Assembly (NCBI GenBank): GCA_045595185.1
Contig: JAZNZX010000031.1
Coordinates: 1-64,000 of the forward strand
From: Fimenecus sp045595185
Lineage (GTDB): Bacteria; Bacillota; Clostridia; Oscillospirales; Acutalibacteraceae
Direction: 5' to 3'
DNA length: 64,000 nucleotides
Positions 1-7,449 of this stretch are shown here, one piece after another. The notes below the pieces were generated by a model that saw only the letters and a list, made by a program, of their open reading frames with translations, was not told the origin of the DNA and did not search any database. Made by a program: the position numbers and the translations under genes. The stretch's first letter is position 1; each line of letters begins with the position of its first letter.

Positions 1-42
1 TCACTATTATACTTGGAGGTTAATCTTTTCTCTACTGCTTTT

Positions 43-66
43 CGTGGCTTGCCATTGCTCGCCACG
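43..66 (+). terminator. Terminator of a gene lying left of the window
   Basis: CGTGGC at 43-48 pairs with GCCACG at 61-66 and is followed by TTTTATTTTT. This is a rho-independent terminator reading rightward, so a plus-strand gene probably ends just outside the left edge. Confidence 0.6.
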
Positions 67-92
67 TTTTATTTTTACTAAAGCTTTTTTTA

Positions 93-113
93 TCCCCCGG
101 TAGAACCGGGGGA
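93..113. repeat. GC-rich perfect hairpin
   Basis: TCCCCCGG (93-100) and CCGGGGGA (106-113) form an 8-bp stem with a 5-nt loop. The T-tract after it is poor on either strand, so it may be a small intergenic palindrome rather than a terminator. Confidence 0.4.
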
Positions 114-146
114 TTATATCTTTGCTAAAGACCATTAAAAAGCAAA

Positions 147-167
147 CAGCGAGGATTAACCTCGCTG
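147..167 (-). terminator. Terminator of the P-type ATPase gene
   Basis: CAGCGAGG (147-154) pairs with CCTCGCTG (160-167). Read on the minus strand it follows the ATPase stop codon directly and is trailed by TTTGCTTTTT. Confidence 0.75.
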
Positions 168-179
168 TTGTTATTTGTT

Positions 180-2873
180 TTATGATTTTTTCTTGTCGAT
201 GGCCCTTTGAACTGCCTTGATTACTTCTACGATTGGAATAATCATAAATGCAAGACCAAGAGAAATTGCATATTCTGCAAATGAGAGCTTTGTGAATTCA
301 AACATATTCGCAAGGAAATCAATTTCAACAACTGCTGTTGTAAGAAGGAATGAACCAATCATAGCACCGTAGAGTGCGATATTGTGATGTCCCTTCAAGA
401 GCATTGCGACTGCTGAACCACGCTGTGAACGCATATTGAATGAATGGAAGATTTCACACATTGCCATTGTGAAGAATGCCATTGTCATACCTTCACCACT
501 GTCTGCAATATTTCTTAATACAAGGTGTCCTGTTTCAAGATATTCACCGATATAGAATGCGATGATTGTAAGAACAGAAACGATTATACCCTGATATGCA
601 CAGTCAAATCCGAGACCGCCTGCGAATACACCGTCATTCTTACTTCTTGGCTTTCTTCTCATAATATTTTCTTCAGGCTGTTCAAGGCCAAGTGCCAATG
701 CAGGGAAACAGTCTGTTACAAGGTTAATGAAAAGAAGATGAGGTGCACGAAGAATTGTAAAGTTCATAATTGTCGCAAAGAAGATTGAAACAACCTCTGA
801 AAGATTTGAACCGAGAAGGAACTGAATAGCCTTACGGATATTGTCGTAAATTCTTCTGCCTTCGCCGACTGCCGAAACGATTGTTGCAAAGTTATCGTCA
901 GCAAGAACCATATCAGCAACGTTCTTTGTAACGTCAGTACCTGTGATACCCATACCGACACCGATGTCAGCACTCTTGATTGACGGAGCATCGTTAACAC
1001 CGTCACCTGTCATAGCAGTAACATAACCCTTGTTTCTCCAAGCGTTAACGATTCTTGTTTTATGTTCAGGCTGAACACGAGCATATACACAGATGTTTTC
1101 AACAATTTTTTCAAATTCTTCATCTGAATACTTATCAATATCAGCACCCATCATAGCCTGACTGTCATCTGTAAGAATACCAAGTTCACGAGCAATAGCC
1201 TTTGCTGTATTGATGTGGTCACCTGTAATCATAATAGGCTTGATACCTGCACCGCGACATTCAACAATCGCATCCTTAACCTCAGGACGAACAGGGTCAA
1301 TCATACCTGTAAGACCGATAAAGGTCATATCGTATTCAAGTGATTCCGAATCAAATGTTTCAGGAGCATTGTCATAATTTTTATATGCAACTGCAAATAC
1401 ACGAAGAGCCTGTGAACCCATTCTTGTATTTTCGTCCATAATCTTTGTGCGAAGCTCATCGTTCATTTCATAAACTTCACCGTTGACATCAATATGACTG
1501 CATTTCTTGAGGATTTCATCAGGAGCACCCTTTGTGAACTGAATAACGCCTCTTGCACTGTTATGAACAGTTGACATCATCTTTCTGCCTGAATCAAACG
1601 GAACTTCACCGATTCTCGGATATGCTTCAACAAGCTTTGATTTAGGAAGGTCAAGACTCTTTGCATAGTTAATAAGAGCAACTTCGTCAGGCTCGCCTGT
1701 ACTCTTGCCGTCTTCCTGTACTTCAGCGTTAGTACAAAGTGCCATTGCTGTTGCCAACTGCTGTTCATTAGGAGCAAAGTGGTCAACAACTGTCATTACA
1801 TTCTGTGTAAGAGTACCTGTCTTATCAGAACAGATAATCTGTGTACAACCAAGTGTTTCAACTGCTGTCATCTTACGGATAATAGCGTTTTTCTTTGACA
1901 TATTTGTAACACCGATTGAAAGAACGATTGTCATAACCGCTACAAGGCCTTCAGGAATTGCAGCAACTGCAAGTGCGATAGCGGCAATAAATGAATGAAG
2001 AATAACATCAAAGTATTCTGTGCTTCCGCCAATGATAATCTTTGAAAGAATATTATATGCAAAGATAACTACACAAACGCCAAGTACAAGCTTTGTAAGA
2101 ACCTTTGAAAGCTGTTCAAGCTTGATTTCAAGCGGAGTTTTGCCTTCTTCAGCAAGGGTAATAGCATTGGCAATCTTACCCATTTCAGTATCCATACCTG
2201 TTGCTACAACAACTGCTCTACCGCGACCGTAAACAAGTGTTGAGCCCATATATGCCATATTCTTACGGTCACCGAGAGCAACCTCGTCATCAACCTTTTT
2301 ACCCATAAGAGCATTTACAAGCTTTGTAACGGGAACAGATTCACCGGTAAGTGCTGCTTCCTCAATTTTCATACTTGCGCACTCAAAGATACGGCAGTCA
2401 GCAGGAATTGCATCACCTGCGTCAAGAAGAATAACGTCACCTACAACTAAATCTTCGCTCTTAACAGTTACAACCTGACCGTCACGAAGAACCTTAGTTG
2501 TTGCGGCAGACATTTTCTGCAACGCTTCAACTGCTTTTTCAGCCTTGCTTTCCTGAAGAACACCAAGAACAGCATTGATAAGAACAACAACAAGGATGAT
2601 GATTGCATCTGTGGGAACATACATACCTGCTGCAGGGTCATGCTCAATAAATTCAGTTACAGCAGAGATAACAGCTGCTATAAGAAGAATGATAATCATC
2701 GGGTCCTTAAGCTGGTCAATAAAACGAGAAAACATTGACTGTTTTTTTGCCTCTGCCAACTTGTTTTTTCCGTTTGCTTCAAGTCGTTTTTGAGCCTCAG
2801 CAGATGTAAGACCGGTTTCACTACTCTTTACCTCTGCAAAAACATCAGCGACTTCATGAAGATAATGCTTCAT
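180..2873 (-). CDS. P-type (IIA/Ca2+-type) cation-transporting ATPase, probable Mn2+/Ca2+ exporter
   Basis: An 897-residue P-type ATPase, normal length for the PMR1/SERCA class. Visible in order: N-terminal cation ATPase domain (1-70), actuator motif TGES at 176-179, M4 signature VAAIPEGL with the liganding Glu near 308, phosphorylation motif DKTGTLT at D350, hinge GDGVND, and M5-M6 with N-x2-E and N-x2-TD ligands. The position after PEGL is Val instead of the usual Pro. These residues fit Ca2+-type pumps, which also move Mn2+. The gene stands alone behind a yybP-ykoY riboswitch (3008-3122), the class that senses Mn2+, so manganese efflux is the most economical role. Substrate is inferred from that leader; family membership is certain. 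Confidence 0.93.
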   Translation of the reverse strand: MKHYLHEVADVFAEVKSSETGLTSAEAQKRLEANGKNKLAEAKKQSMFSRFIDQLKDPMIIILLIAAVISAVTEFIEHDPAAGMYVPTDAIIILVVVLINAVLGVLQESKAEKAVEALQKMSAATTKVLRDGQVVTVKSEDLVVGDVILLDAGDAIPADCRIFECASMKIEEAALTGESVPVTKLVNALMGKKVDDEVALGDRKNMAYMGSTLVYGRGRAVVVATGMDTEMGKIANAITLAEEGKTPLEIKLEQLSKVLTKLVLGVCVVIFAYNILSKIIIGGSTEYFDVILHSFIAAIALAVAAIPEGLVAVMTIVLSIGVTNMSKKNAIIRKMTAVETLGCTQIICSDKTGTLTQNVMTVVDHFAPNEQQLATAMALCTNAEVQEDGKSTGEPDEVALINYAKSLDLPKSKLVEAYPRIGEVPFDSGRKMMSTVHNSARGVIQFTKGAPDEILKKCSHIDVNGEVYEMNDELRTKIMDENTRMGSQALRVFAVAYKNYDNAPETFDSESLEYDMTFIGLTGMIDPVRPEVKDAIVECRGAGIKPIMITGDHINTAKAIARELGILTDDSQAMMGADIDKYSDEEFEKIVENICVYARVQPEHKTRIVNAWRNKGYVTAMTGDGVNDAPSIKSADIGVGMGITGTDVTKNVADMVLADDNFATIVSAVGEGRRIYDNIRKAIQFLLGSNLSEVVSIFFATIMNFTILRAPHLLFINLVTDCFPALALGLEQPEENIMRRKPRSKNDGVFAGGLGFDCAYQGIIVSVLTIIAFYIGEYLETGHLVLRNIADSGEGMTMAFFTMAMCEIFHSFNMRSQRGSAVAMLLKGHHNIALYGAMIGSFLLTTAVVEIDFLANMFEFTKLSFAEYAISLGLAFMIIPIVEVIKAVQRAIDKKKS

Positions 2874-2951
2874 AAAAACACCTCTTTTTATTTCTTTGCT
2901 CTCGCAATAAAATTATACCATATTTTACAATGCAAACACGATTTTATCAAC

Positions 2952-2973
2952 GGACAGAACAGAAATTCTGTCC
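2952..2973. repeat. Short hairpin in the ATPase leader
   Basis: GGACAGAA and TTCTGTCC form an 8-bp stem between the riboswitch terminator and the ATPase start. It does not touch the ribosome binding site. It looks like a small intergenic palindrome. Confidence 0.35.
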
Positions 2974-3007
2974 CTACGCATTCGCAATAAATTTATATAA
3001 ATCAAAA

Positions 3008-3122
3008 AGACCTTCAGCAATTTATATTTGCCGAAGGTCTTGCTTCCTGAAAACAACAGGTACGATAACCAGTCAAATAAATTGACGAGTGTTGACTACC
3101 GTAAATTAGCTACTCCCCTTAG
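3008..3122 (-). promoter_or_regulatory. yybP-ykoY (manganese) riboswitch with overlapping terminator
   Basis: Read on the minus strand the leader contains AAGGGGAGTAGC (3109-3120), then GTCAACACTCG, and at the 3' side GCAAGACC (3036-3043). These are the invariant blocks of the yybP-ykoY aptamer. The closing-stem strand GACCTT is also the 5' arm of a strong terminator hairpin (3008-3040, 13-nt arms with one mismatch) followed by TTTTTGATTT. Folding the aptamer would therefore remove the terminator, the known Mn2+-ON layout. The target is the P-type ATPase 135 nt downstream, a recognised target class of this riboswitch. Confidence 0.85.
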
Positions 3123-3137
3123 GTTTTACTATATTTT

Positions 3138-3166
3138 AGTATATCATTTACGGAATTTTTTGTCAA
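3138..3166 (-). promoter_or_regulatory. Promoter of the Mn2+ riboswitch/ATPase unit
   Basis: Minus-strand -35 TTGACA (3161-3166), 17-bp spacer, -10 TATACT (3138-3143), placed just upstream of the aptamer. Confidence 0.8.
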
Positions 3167-3172
3167 TAACAG

Positions 3173-3397
3173 TCATTCTTTTTCATTTTTATTTACAAAC
3201 TGCTCATATATGAACACCGAGAGTAAAACAAACAGTATTGTAATGAACATTTTTAACGGTACAAGATGTGTCATTGTCGCCTTGAAATATTCATCTGCCG
3301 GTGCTGAAAGCTTTATTGGGAAGAAAACATAGCTTAATGCAACCCACGTAATGATTGCTGTTACAGTACCTATCAATATATCATAGAACTTTGTCAT
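3173..3397 (-). CDS. Small two-helix membrane protein of the sigma/beta-propeller operon
   Basis: A 74-residue protein with two predicted membrane helices (about 7-27 and 48-66) and a charged C-terminus NKNEKE. I chose the ATG at 3397, preceded by AGAGGT at proper spacing, over an upstream start that would overlap the beta-propeller gene. It lies 13 bp after that gene, third in an operon with the sigma factor, so it may belong to the same envelope-signalling unit. I do not recognise the family. Confidence 0.6.
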   Translation of the reverse strand: MTKFYDILIGTVTAIITWVALSYVFFPIKLSAPADEYFKATMTHLVPLKMFITILFVLLSVFIYEQFVNKNEKE

Positions 3398-3410
3398 TTT
3401 ACTGTGACCT

Positions 3411-5483
3411 CTATTCCCATTTTGCAGTCTGTAAAGAGTCGATTTCTTCATTAGTTGTAAGGTCATATGCTTTTACATAAGTGCCTTTATCATAATTATT
3501 AACAACAACATAGAATGTATTTTCAACATAAGTTGCACCCATAATCCATAAATCTCTATTACCTACTTGATATCGTGCTACTTCACAAAGACCGTCTGCT
3601 GTAATCTTATATCGGATATAATAGTCACCACTTGGTTTTATATCGCCATTGTTTACATAATAATCTACTGTGAATGGCACTGCAAATTCGTTTTCGGAAA
3701 GTGTAATATACACTTTATGGTTATAACTAATCTGCGAATAACAGTATGCACCTTGTGTTATCTTAAGCACGGAACTTTCCTTTGGTTCATACGGATTTGA
3801 AACATCGAAAAGTGAAACCTTACAGTCACCATTTTCCCCTGTCATTGTGCCGTCACGACCGACACCGACAAGAAGATTTTCTGTAATCGGATGAAGATAT
3901 TCAGAGAATCCCGGTATTTTAAGCTCGCCTTTTACTGTTGGGTTTTCAGGGTCATTCAAGTCAATTACGAACAATGGGTCAGTCTGTCTGAATGTTACCA
4001 CATAAGCCATATTGCCGACAAAACGAACTGATTTGATAAGCTCGCCTTTTGCTAAATCCTCAACCTTGCCTACAATCTGCATTGAATTGTTGAGAATATA
4101 AAGGTTATTCACTCTGTCATCAACTGACATTGAAACGCTGTCACCATCAACAGTTGTTTTATTAAAGGTTGTTGCAATTCGGAAATATTTACCGTCATAG
4201 CTCATTGAGAACTGGTCGTTTATATATCCGTTTACCTTGCCTTCAGCCATATGCTTTACGCCTGAATCAGTATATTCAAAGCGGTAAATTTTTGTTATTT
4301 CCTGATATTTTTCGTCATTTGCACCCTCGCAAAGGAATAAGCCCTTTGACGATGCATAAAGATTTCCGCAGTTGCCTAAAATTGCTGTGCTTTCAGGCTC
4401 TTTCTTTTCACTTACATCAAGAGTTGTTATAACTGCATAAGTTGTTGACTTGCTTTCTTCAATGAGATAAATGCTGTCGGCAGGAATTTTTTCACAAGTG
4501 TCGTCAACTGTAATTTCAGGAATACAACCGTCACGATAATCGTCGTTATACACATTTACATTGTAAGTGCTTATTGCATAAAGCTTTGTGCCAATCATTC
4601 GTGAGTTGTTGTATCCGCCCTGCTGTGAGTACTCGTTAACGAGCTTTGGTGCTTTTCGGTCAGAAATGTCATAAACCTTTACAAAAGTATCAGATTCTAC
4701 ATATCCGATGCAATCGGTTGCTATTTCATATCTTGAATATTTGTTGCCATTAGTCATAATTTCCTTTTGAAGACGACCCACAACAACAAGCTTGTCATCA
4801 ACAATATAAATTTCTTCTGCAACCTCATTATCCTTTAAATCAATCTGTGATGCTTCAGCCATTTTTTCACCTGTCACATCAACAATAGAAATTGATTTAT
4901 TGCTGTCAGCGTTGGCAATATAAAGATAGTTTCCGTCAGTTTTGATAATGTCCCCTTCGTCAACATCCTTTTCCTGTCTGTTTGTTGTTCCGTAATCCTT
5001 GTTATCAGAAGTTGCGCCTGTTGCTGATGATGAACTGCCATTCATAGTTTCAGGTGCTGCTTCAGGGACTGCCATATCAGCACCATCGTCAGTTGCTACC
5101 ATATCACCTTCTGCTATTTCTTCGTCAACATAAAGGAAAACATCCCAAAATTTATTCTTTTTGTATTCCTTATGAAGTGTGTCAAATTTTTCGTAAATCT
5201 TGTCGTAAGACTGATACTGCATAACTTCGGTTTTATCGCCACTATTATTCTGCAACGGTACATCCTTCTGCTGTGAACTCATATAAACGCCTATAATACC
5301 AATAACAAGGAACAAAGATGCAACTAATGGAACAAGTTTTTTTGCCATATTCTTTTTCTTTGGAATTTCGATAATTTCTGCTTTTGAACTGTCGATATCG
5401 TCAAGAATGTTGTCTTTGCTTAAATTTTCAGGTAATTTCACCTGCATTTTCTTATCTAAAAAATCTTTTGCTTTTCTGTTCAT
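3411..5483 (-). CDS. Membrane-anchored secreted beta-propeller protein (Beta_propel family), likely partner of the ECF sigma factor
   Basis: A 690-residue protein with a cytosolic N-terminal tail of about 50 residues, one transmembrane helix (about 51-69), a low-complexity linker rich in Ala, Ser and Glu (about 125-160), and a large extracytoplasmic region with repeated strand patterns such as LYAIST and MAYVVTF. This matches the C-terminal beta-propeller family often annotated 'secreted protein containing beta-propeller domain'. Its start overlaps the sigma factor stop by one base (TAATG), so translation is coupled. A short cytosolic tail, membrane helix and external sensor domain beside an ECF sigma factor is the architecture of an anti-sigma factor. 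No known anti-sigma domain is visible, so that role is inference. Confidence 0.75.
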   Translation of the reverse strand: MNRKAKDFLDKKMQVKLPENLSKDNILDDIDSSKAEIIEIPKKKNMAKKLVPLVASLFLVIGIIGVYMSSQQKDVPLQNNSGDKTEVMQYQSYDKIYEKFDTLHKEYKKNKFWDVFLYVDEEIAEGDMVATDDGADMAVPEAAPETMNGSSSSATGATSDNKDYGTTNRQEKDVDEGDIIKTDGNYLYIANADSNKSISIVDVTGEKMAEASQIDLKDNEVAEEIYIVDDKLVVVGRLQKEIMTNGNKYSRYEIATDCIGYVESDTFVKVYDISDRKAPKLVNEYSQQGGYNNSRMIGTKLYAISTYNVNVYNDDYRDGCIPEITVDDTCEKIPADSIYLIEESKSTTYAVITTLDVSEKKEPESTAILGNCGNLYASSKGLFLCEGANDEKYQEITKIYRFEYTDSGVKHMAEGKVNGYINDQFSMSYDGKYFRIATTFNKTTVDGDSVSMSVDDRVNNLYILNNSMQIVGKVEDLAKGELIKSVRFVGNMAYVVTFRQTDPLFVIDLNDPENPTVKGELKIPGFSEYLHPITENLLVGVGRDGTMTGENGDCKVSLFDVSNPYEPKESSVLKITQGAYCYSQISYNHKVYITLSENEFAVPFTVDYYVNNGDIKPSGDYYIRYKITADGLCEVARYQVGNRDLWIMGATYVENTFYVVVNNYDKGTYVKAYDLTTNEEIDSLQTAKWE

Positions 5484-5986
5484 TACTCTAACTCCTTTCT
5501 GAGTTCTGCCAAAGCGCGACGAAGCTTTGTCCGTACGGTGGCTGACGGTAAATTCATAATTTTACCGATTTCGTGAGATTTGAACCCACCAACCACAGAT
5601 AAAAGAACGATTTCTTTTGAAATGTCGTTCAACTTATCTAACGCTTCACGAACGGGAATTGAAAACTCAATTTCCTTGTCCGTATAGCCTGTATCCTCAA
5701 ACTCAACTATGTAATTATTTTTTGAAAGGACCTTTTTACAAGTATTTGAAAGGGCTGAAAAAAGGTATGATTTGAATTTTTCGGGATTTTTAAGGGAATG
5801 CATACTTTTAAAGACCGATATTGCGGTCTCCTGCACAGCGTCCTGCGCGTCATATGAATTTTTGCAGATACCAAGTGCAAAACGATACATATCAAGAGCG
5901 TATTTTTCATAAAGCTGTCCGTATGCATCCTTGTCACCTGACATTGCAGATAAAACAATGTTTTTTAATTCTTTACTCATTGTCAT
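5483..5986 (-). CDS. ECF-type RNA polymerase sigma-70 factor
   Basis: A 167-residue protein with only sigma regions 2 and 4, typical ECF length. Region 2 has the DAQDAVQET and KFKSYLFS segments. Region 4 has the helix-turn-helix segment HEIGKIMNLPSATVRTKLRR near the C-terminus. The start follows the strong ribosome binding site AGGGAGG. It heads an operon with the beta-propeller protein and the small membrane protein. The promoter region contains a roughly 234-bp inverted-repeat element (6001-6234), so expression may be driven from within or across that element. Confidence 0.88.
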   Translation of the reverse strand: MTMSKELKNIVLSAMSGDKDAYGQLYEKYALDMYRFALGICKNSYDAQDAVQETAISVFKSMHSLKNPEKFKSYLFSALSNTCKKVLSKNNYIVEFEDTGYTDKEIEFSIPVREALDKLNDISKEIVLLSVVGGFKSHEIGKIMNLPSATVRTKLRRALAELRKELE

Positions 5987-5990
5987 ACCT

Positions 5991-6004
5991 CCCTACTAGT
6001 AGGG
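5991..6004. promoter_or_regulatory. Perfect 14-bp palindrome overlapping the sigma gene ribosome binding site
   Basis: CCCTACTAGTAGGG is its own reverse complement. It sits next to the ribosome binding site of the sigma gene and at the left end of the inverted-repeat element. It could be an operator or simply the junction created by the element. Confidence 0.4.
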
Positions 6005-6234
6005 TGACAGAGATAGTCCAAACCGGTTTTTTAGTTTTTTTATTATTCCTGTTTTAAATATTTTACGGATTTGCAATAGCTTTGTTCAGGAATCCTCGAC
6101 CTTAAAAACGAGATATTTTTATTGGAATTTTGGTATTGAAGATGTAGGAAGGCAGACGCCTTTCAAATCTGAAATACCGAAAAGACTTAAAAATAGCCGT
6201 TTTAAAGACTGGTTTGGATTATTTCTGTCACCCT
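6001..6234. mobile_element. MITE-like element with 27-bp terminal inverted repeats
   Basis: The left end (6001-6027, AGGGTGACAGAGATAGTCC...) and the reverse complement of the right end (6208-6234) match at 24 of 27 positions. The 180-bp interior codes for nothing and holds a further hairpin (GGTATT...AATACC with GAAGGC/GCCTTTC, about 6130-6177). A non-coding element with long terminal inverted repeats is the form of a MITE. I could not confirm a target-site duplication or other copies. It fills most of the 5987-6364 intergenic stretch. Confidence 0.55.
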
Positions 6235-6306
6235 CTTGCCCTTTCATAATATAAGAGTATCAAAAATGCGTTTTTGTTTCAACTTTTTGGAAAAAATTTT
6301 TATTTA

Positions 6307-6335
6307 TTGAAAATTTCTGTTGTTTACCTTATAAT
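6307..6335 (+). promoter_or_regulatory. Promoter of the metzincin-like protease gene
   Basis: -35 TTGAAA (6307-6312), 17-bp spacer, -10 TATAAT (6330-6335), about 30 bp before the ATG at 6365, with AAGGAA as ribosome binding site. Confidence 0.8.
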
Positions 6336-6364
6336 AAATTCATTACAAAAAAGGAATTTTACAG

Positions 6365-7210
6365 ATGAAGCGTTCAACAAAAATATTTATAATTATTCTT
6401 GTAGTGTTTTTTGTTCTTTGTCACATTGATTTCAGACCTTGGTTTTATGAAAGGCAAAAGGAATATCTTAATCGTGTTGACGAAACAAGAAAGGAATATA
6501 ACATCGGCTCTTGCTACAATATGCAGGAGGATTTGTGTTACTACATAGTTTTTATTGATGACGATGAAAGCAAATGGAACGAAAAGGACAAAACTGAATT
6601 CATTGAAAAGAAATTCAGTATGTCAATGGAATATCTGTCAAATCAGGCATCTATTTATAATGTAACTTTAGAAACTGACTATAAAGTTTGTGAAAAATCA
6701 GCCATTTATGATGGTGTAATTGAGGCAGAAGCAGTTCAGAATGATGCACAGTATGACATTTTCACAAAGGTTGCATCGTCTCTCGGATACGAAACACCAA
6801 ACGAAATGAACGACTCTCTAAAAAAAGAATTAGATGTTAAACAAGTGGCATATCTTTTTGTCATTAACAAGGAAGGTCGTTCATATAAGCTTTCACATTC
6901 AGAGTCAAATATTGAAAGAAAAAAGGAATTTTGTGTTCTGTTTTCACAGTCTGTTGGATATACGGATACAACTTGTTATTCGACCATAGCACATGAAATA
7001 CTTCACCTTTTTGGTGCTGAAGATTATTATGACCCCTATGGTGATTATCCCAAAAGAGAAAAACTCGCAAATGAGCTTTATCCGAATGACATAATGTTTG
7101 GTACGGTTACAGATATAAATACTGTTAATATTGGAAACTATACTGCTTATTCAGTTGGTTGGATTGATGAGTTGCCACAGGAATGTAATGTGGAAGAATG
7201 GTGGAAATAG
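6365..7210 (+). CDS. Membrane-tethered zinc metalloprotease, metzincin-like
   Basis: A 281-residue protein with an N-terminal hydrophobic helix (about 6-22) that anchors or exports it, then a soluble domain. The motif HEILHLFGAED near residue 215 fits HExxHxxGxxD, the metzincin zinc site with Asp as third ligand, as in snapalysin-type enzymes. A downstream NDIMFGT segment would supply the methionine of the Met-turn. The gene is transcribed alone from a good promoter. I cannot assign a named family; the protease call rests on the zinc motif plus the Met-turn-like segment. No inhibitor or obvious substrate gene is adjacent. Confidence 0.65.
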   Translation: MKRSTKIFIIILVVFFVLCHIDFRPWFYERQKEYLNRVDETRKEYNIGSCYNMQEDLCYYIVFIDDDESKWNEKDKTEFIEKKFSMSMEYLSNQASIYNVTLETDYKVCEKSAIYDGVIEAEAVQNDAQYDIFTKVASSLGYETPNEMNDSLKKELDVKQVAYLFVINKEGRSYKLSHSESNIERKKEFCVLFSQSVGYTDTTCYSTIAHEILHLFGAEDYYDPYGDYPKREKLANELYPNDIMFGTVTDINTVNIGNYTAYSVGWIDELPQECNVEEWWK

Positions 7211-7233
7211 TTAAAAACAATATAATCCCTTTC

Positions 7234-7352
7234 GGCTCCCCTTGTCAGGGGAGCTGTCTTTTCGTAAGAAAAGACTGAGGGGTAGTCAGTTTATATGTTA
7301 TCTATCTCTCCCTCAGTCTGCTTCGCAGACAGCTCCCTCGTCAGCGGGAGCC
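7234..7352. repeat. Palindromic intergenic repeat, GGCTCCC family
   Basis: GGCTCCCC...GGGGAGC at the left and GCTCCCTCGTCAGCGGGAGCC at the right, with inner hairpins (TCTTTTCG/AAAAGA; CAGTCTGCTTCGCAGAC), give a nested palindrome. Related copies are at 34215-34326 and, shorter, at 33335-33354. It lies between the 3' ends of two convergent genes. Confidence 0.65.
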
Positions 7353-7409
7353 AAAGAATATCCAATTAAAACTCCCCTACAAATTATAATTTTGTGTTTA
7401 AAAGAAAAA

Positions 7410-7431
7410 GAGCCGACAAAAATGCCGACTC
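7410..7431 (-). terminator. Terminator after trxB
   Basis: GAGCCGAC (7410-7417) pairs, with G-U wobble, with GCCGACTC (7424-7431). Read on the minus strand it is followed by TTTTTCTTTT. Confidence 0.6.
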
Positions 7432-7449
7432 CTTTCCCATAGGAATGTA

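Noticed and set aside
3398..3466. N-terminal extension of the small membrane protein into the beta-propeller gene
   Set aside because: It overlaps the upstream coding end in another frame, while a proper AGAGGT site precedes the ATG at 3397.
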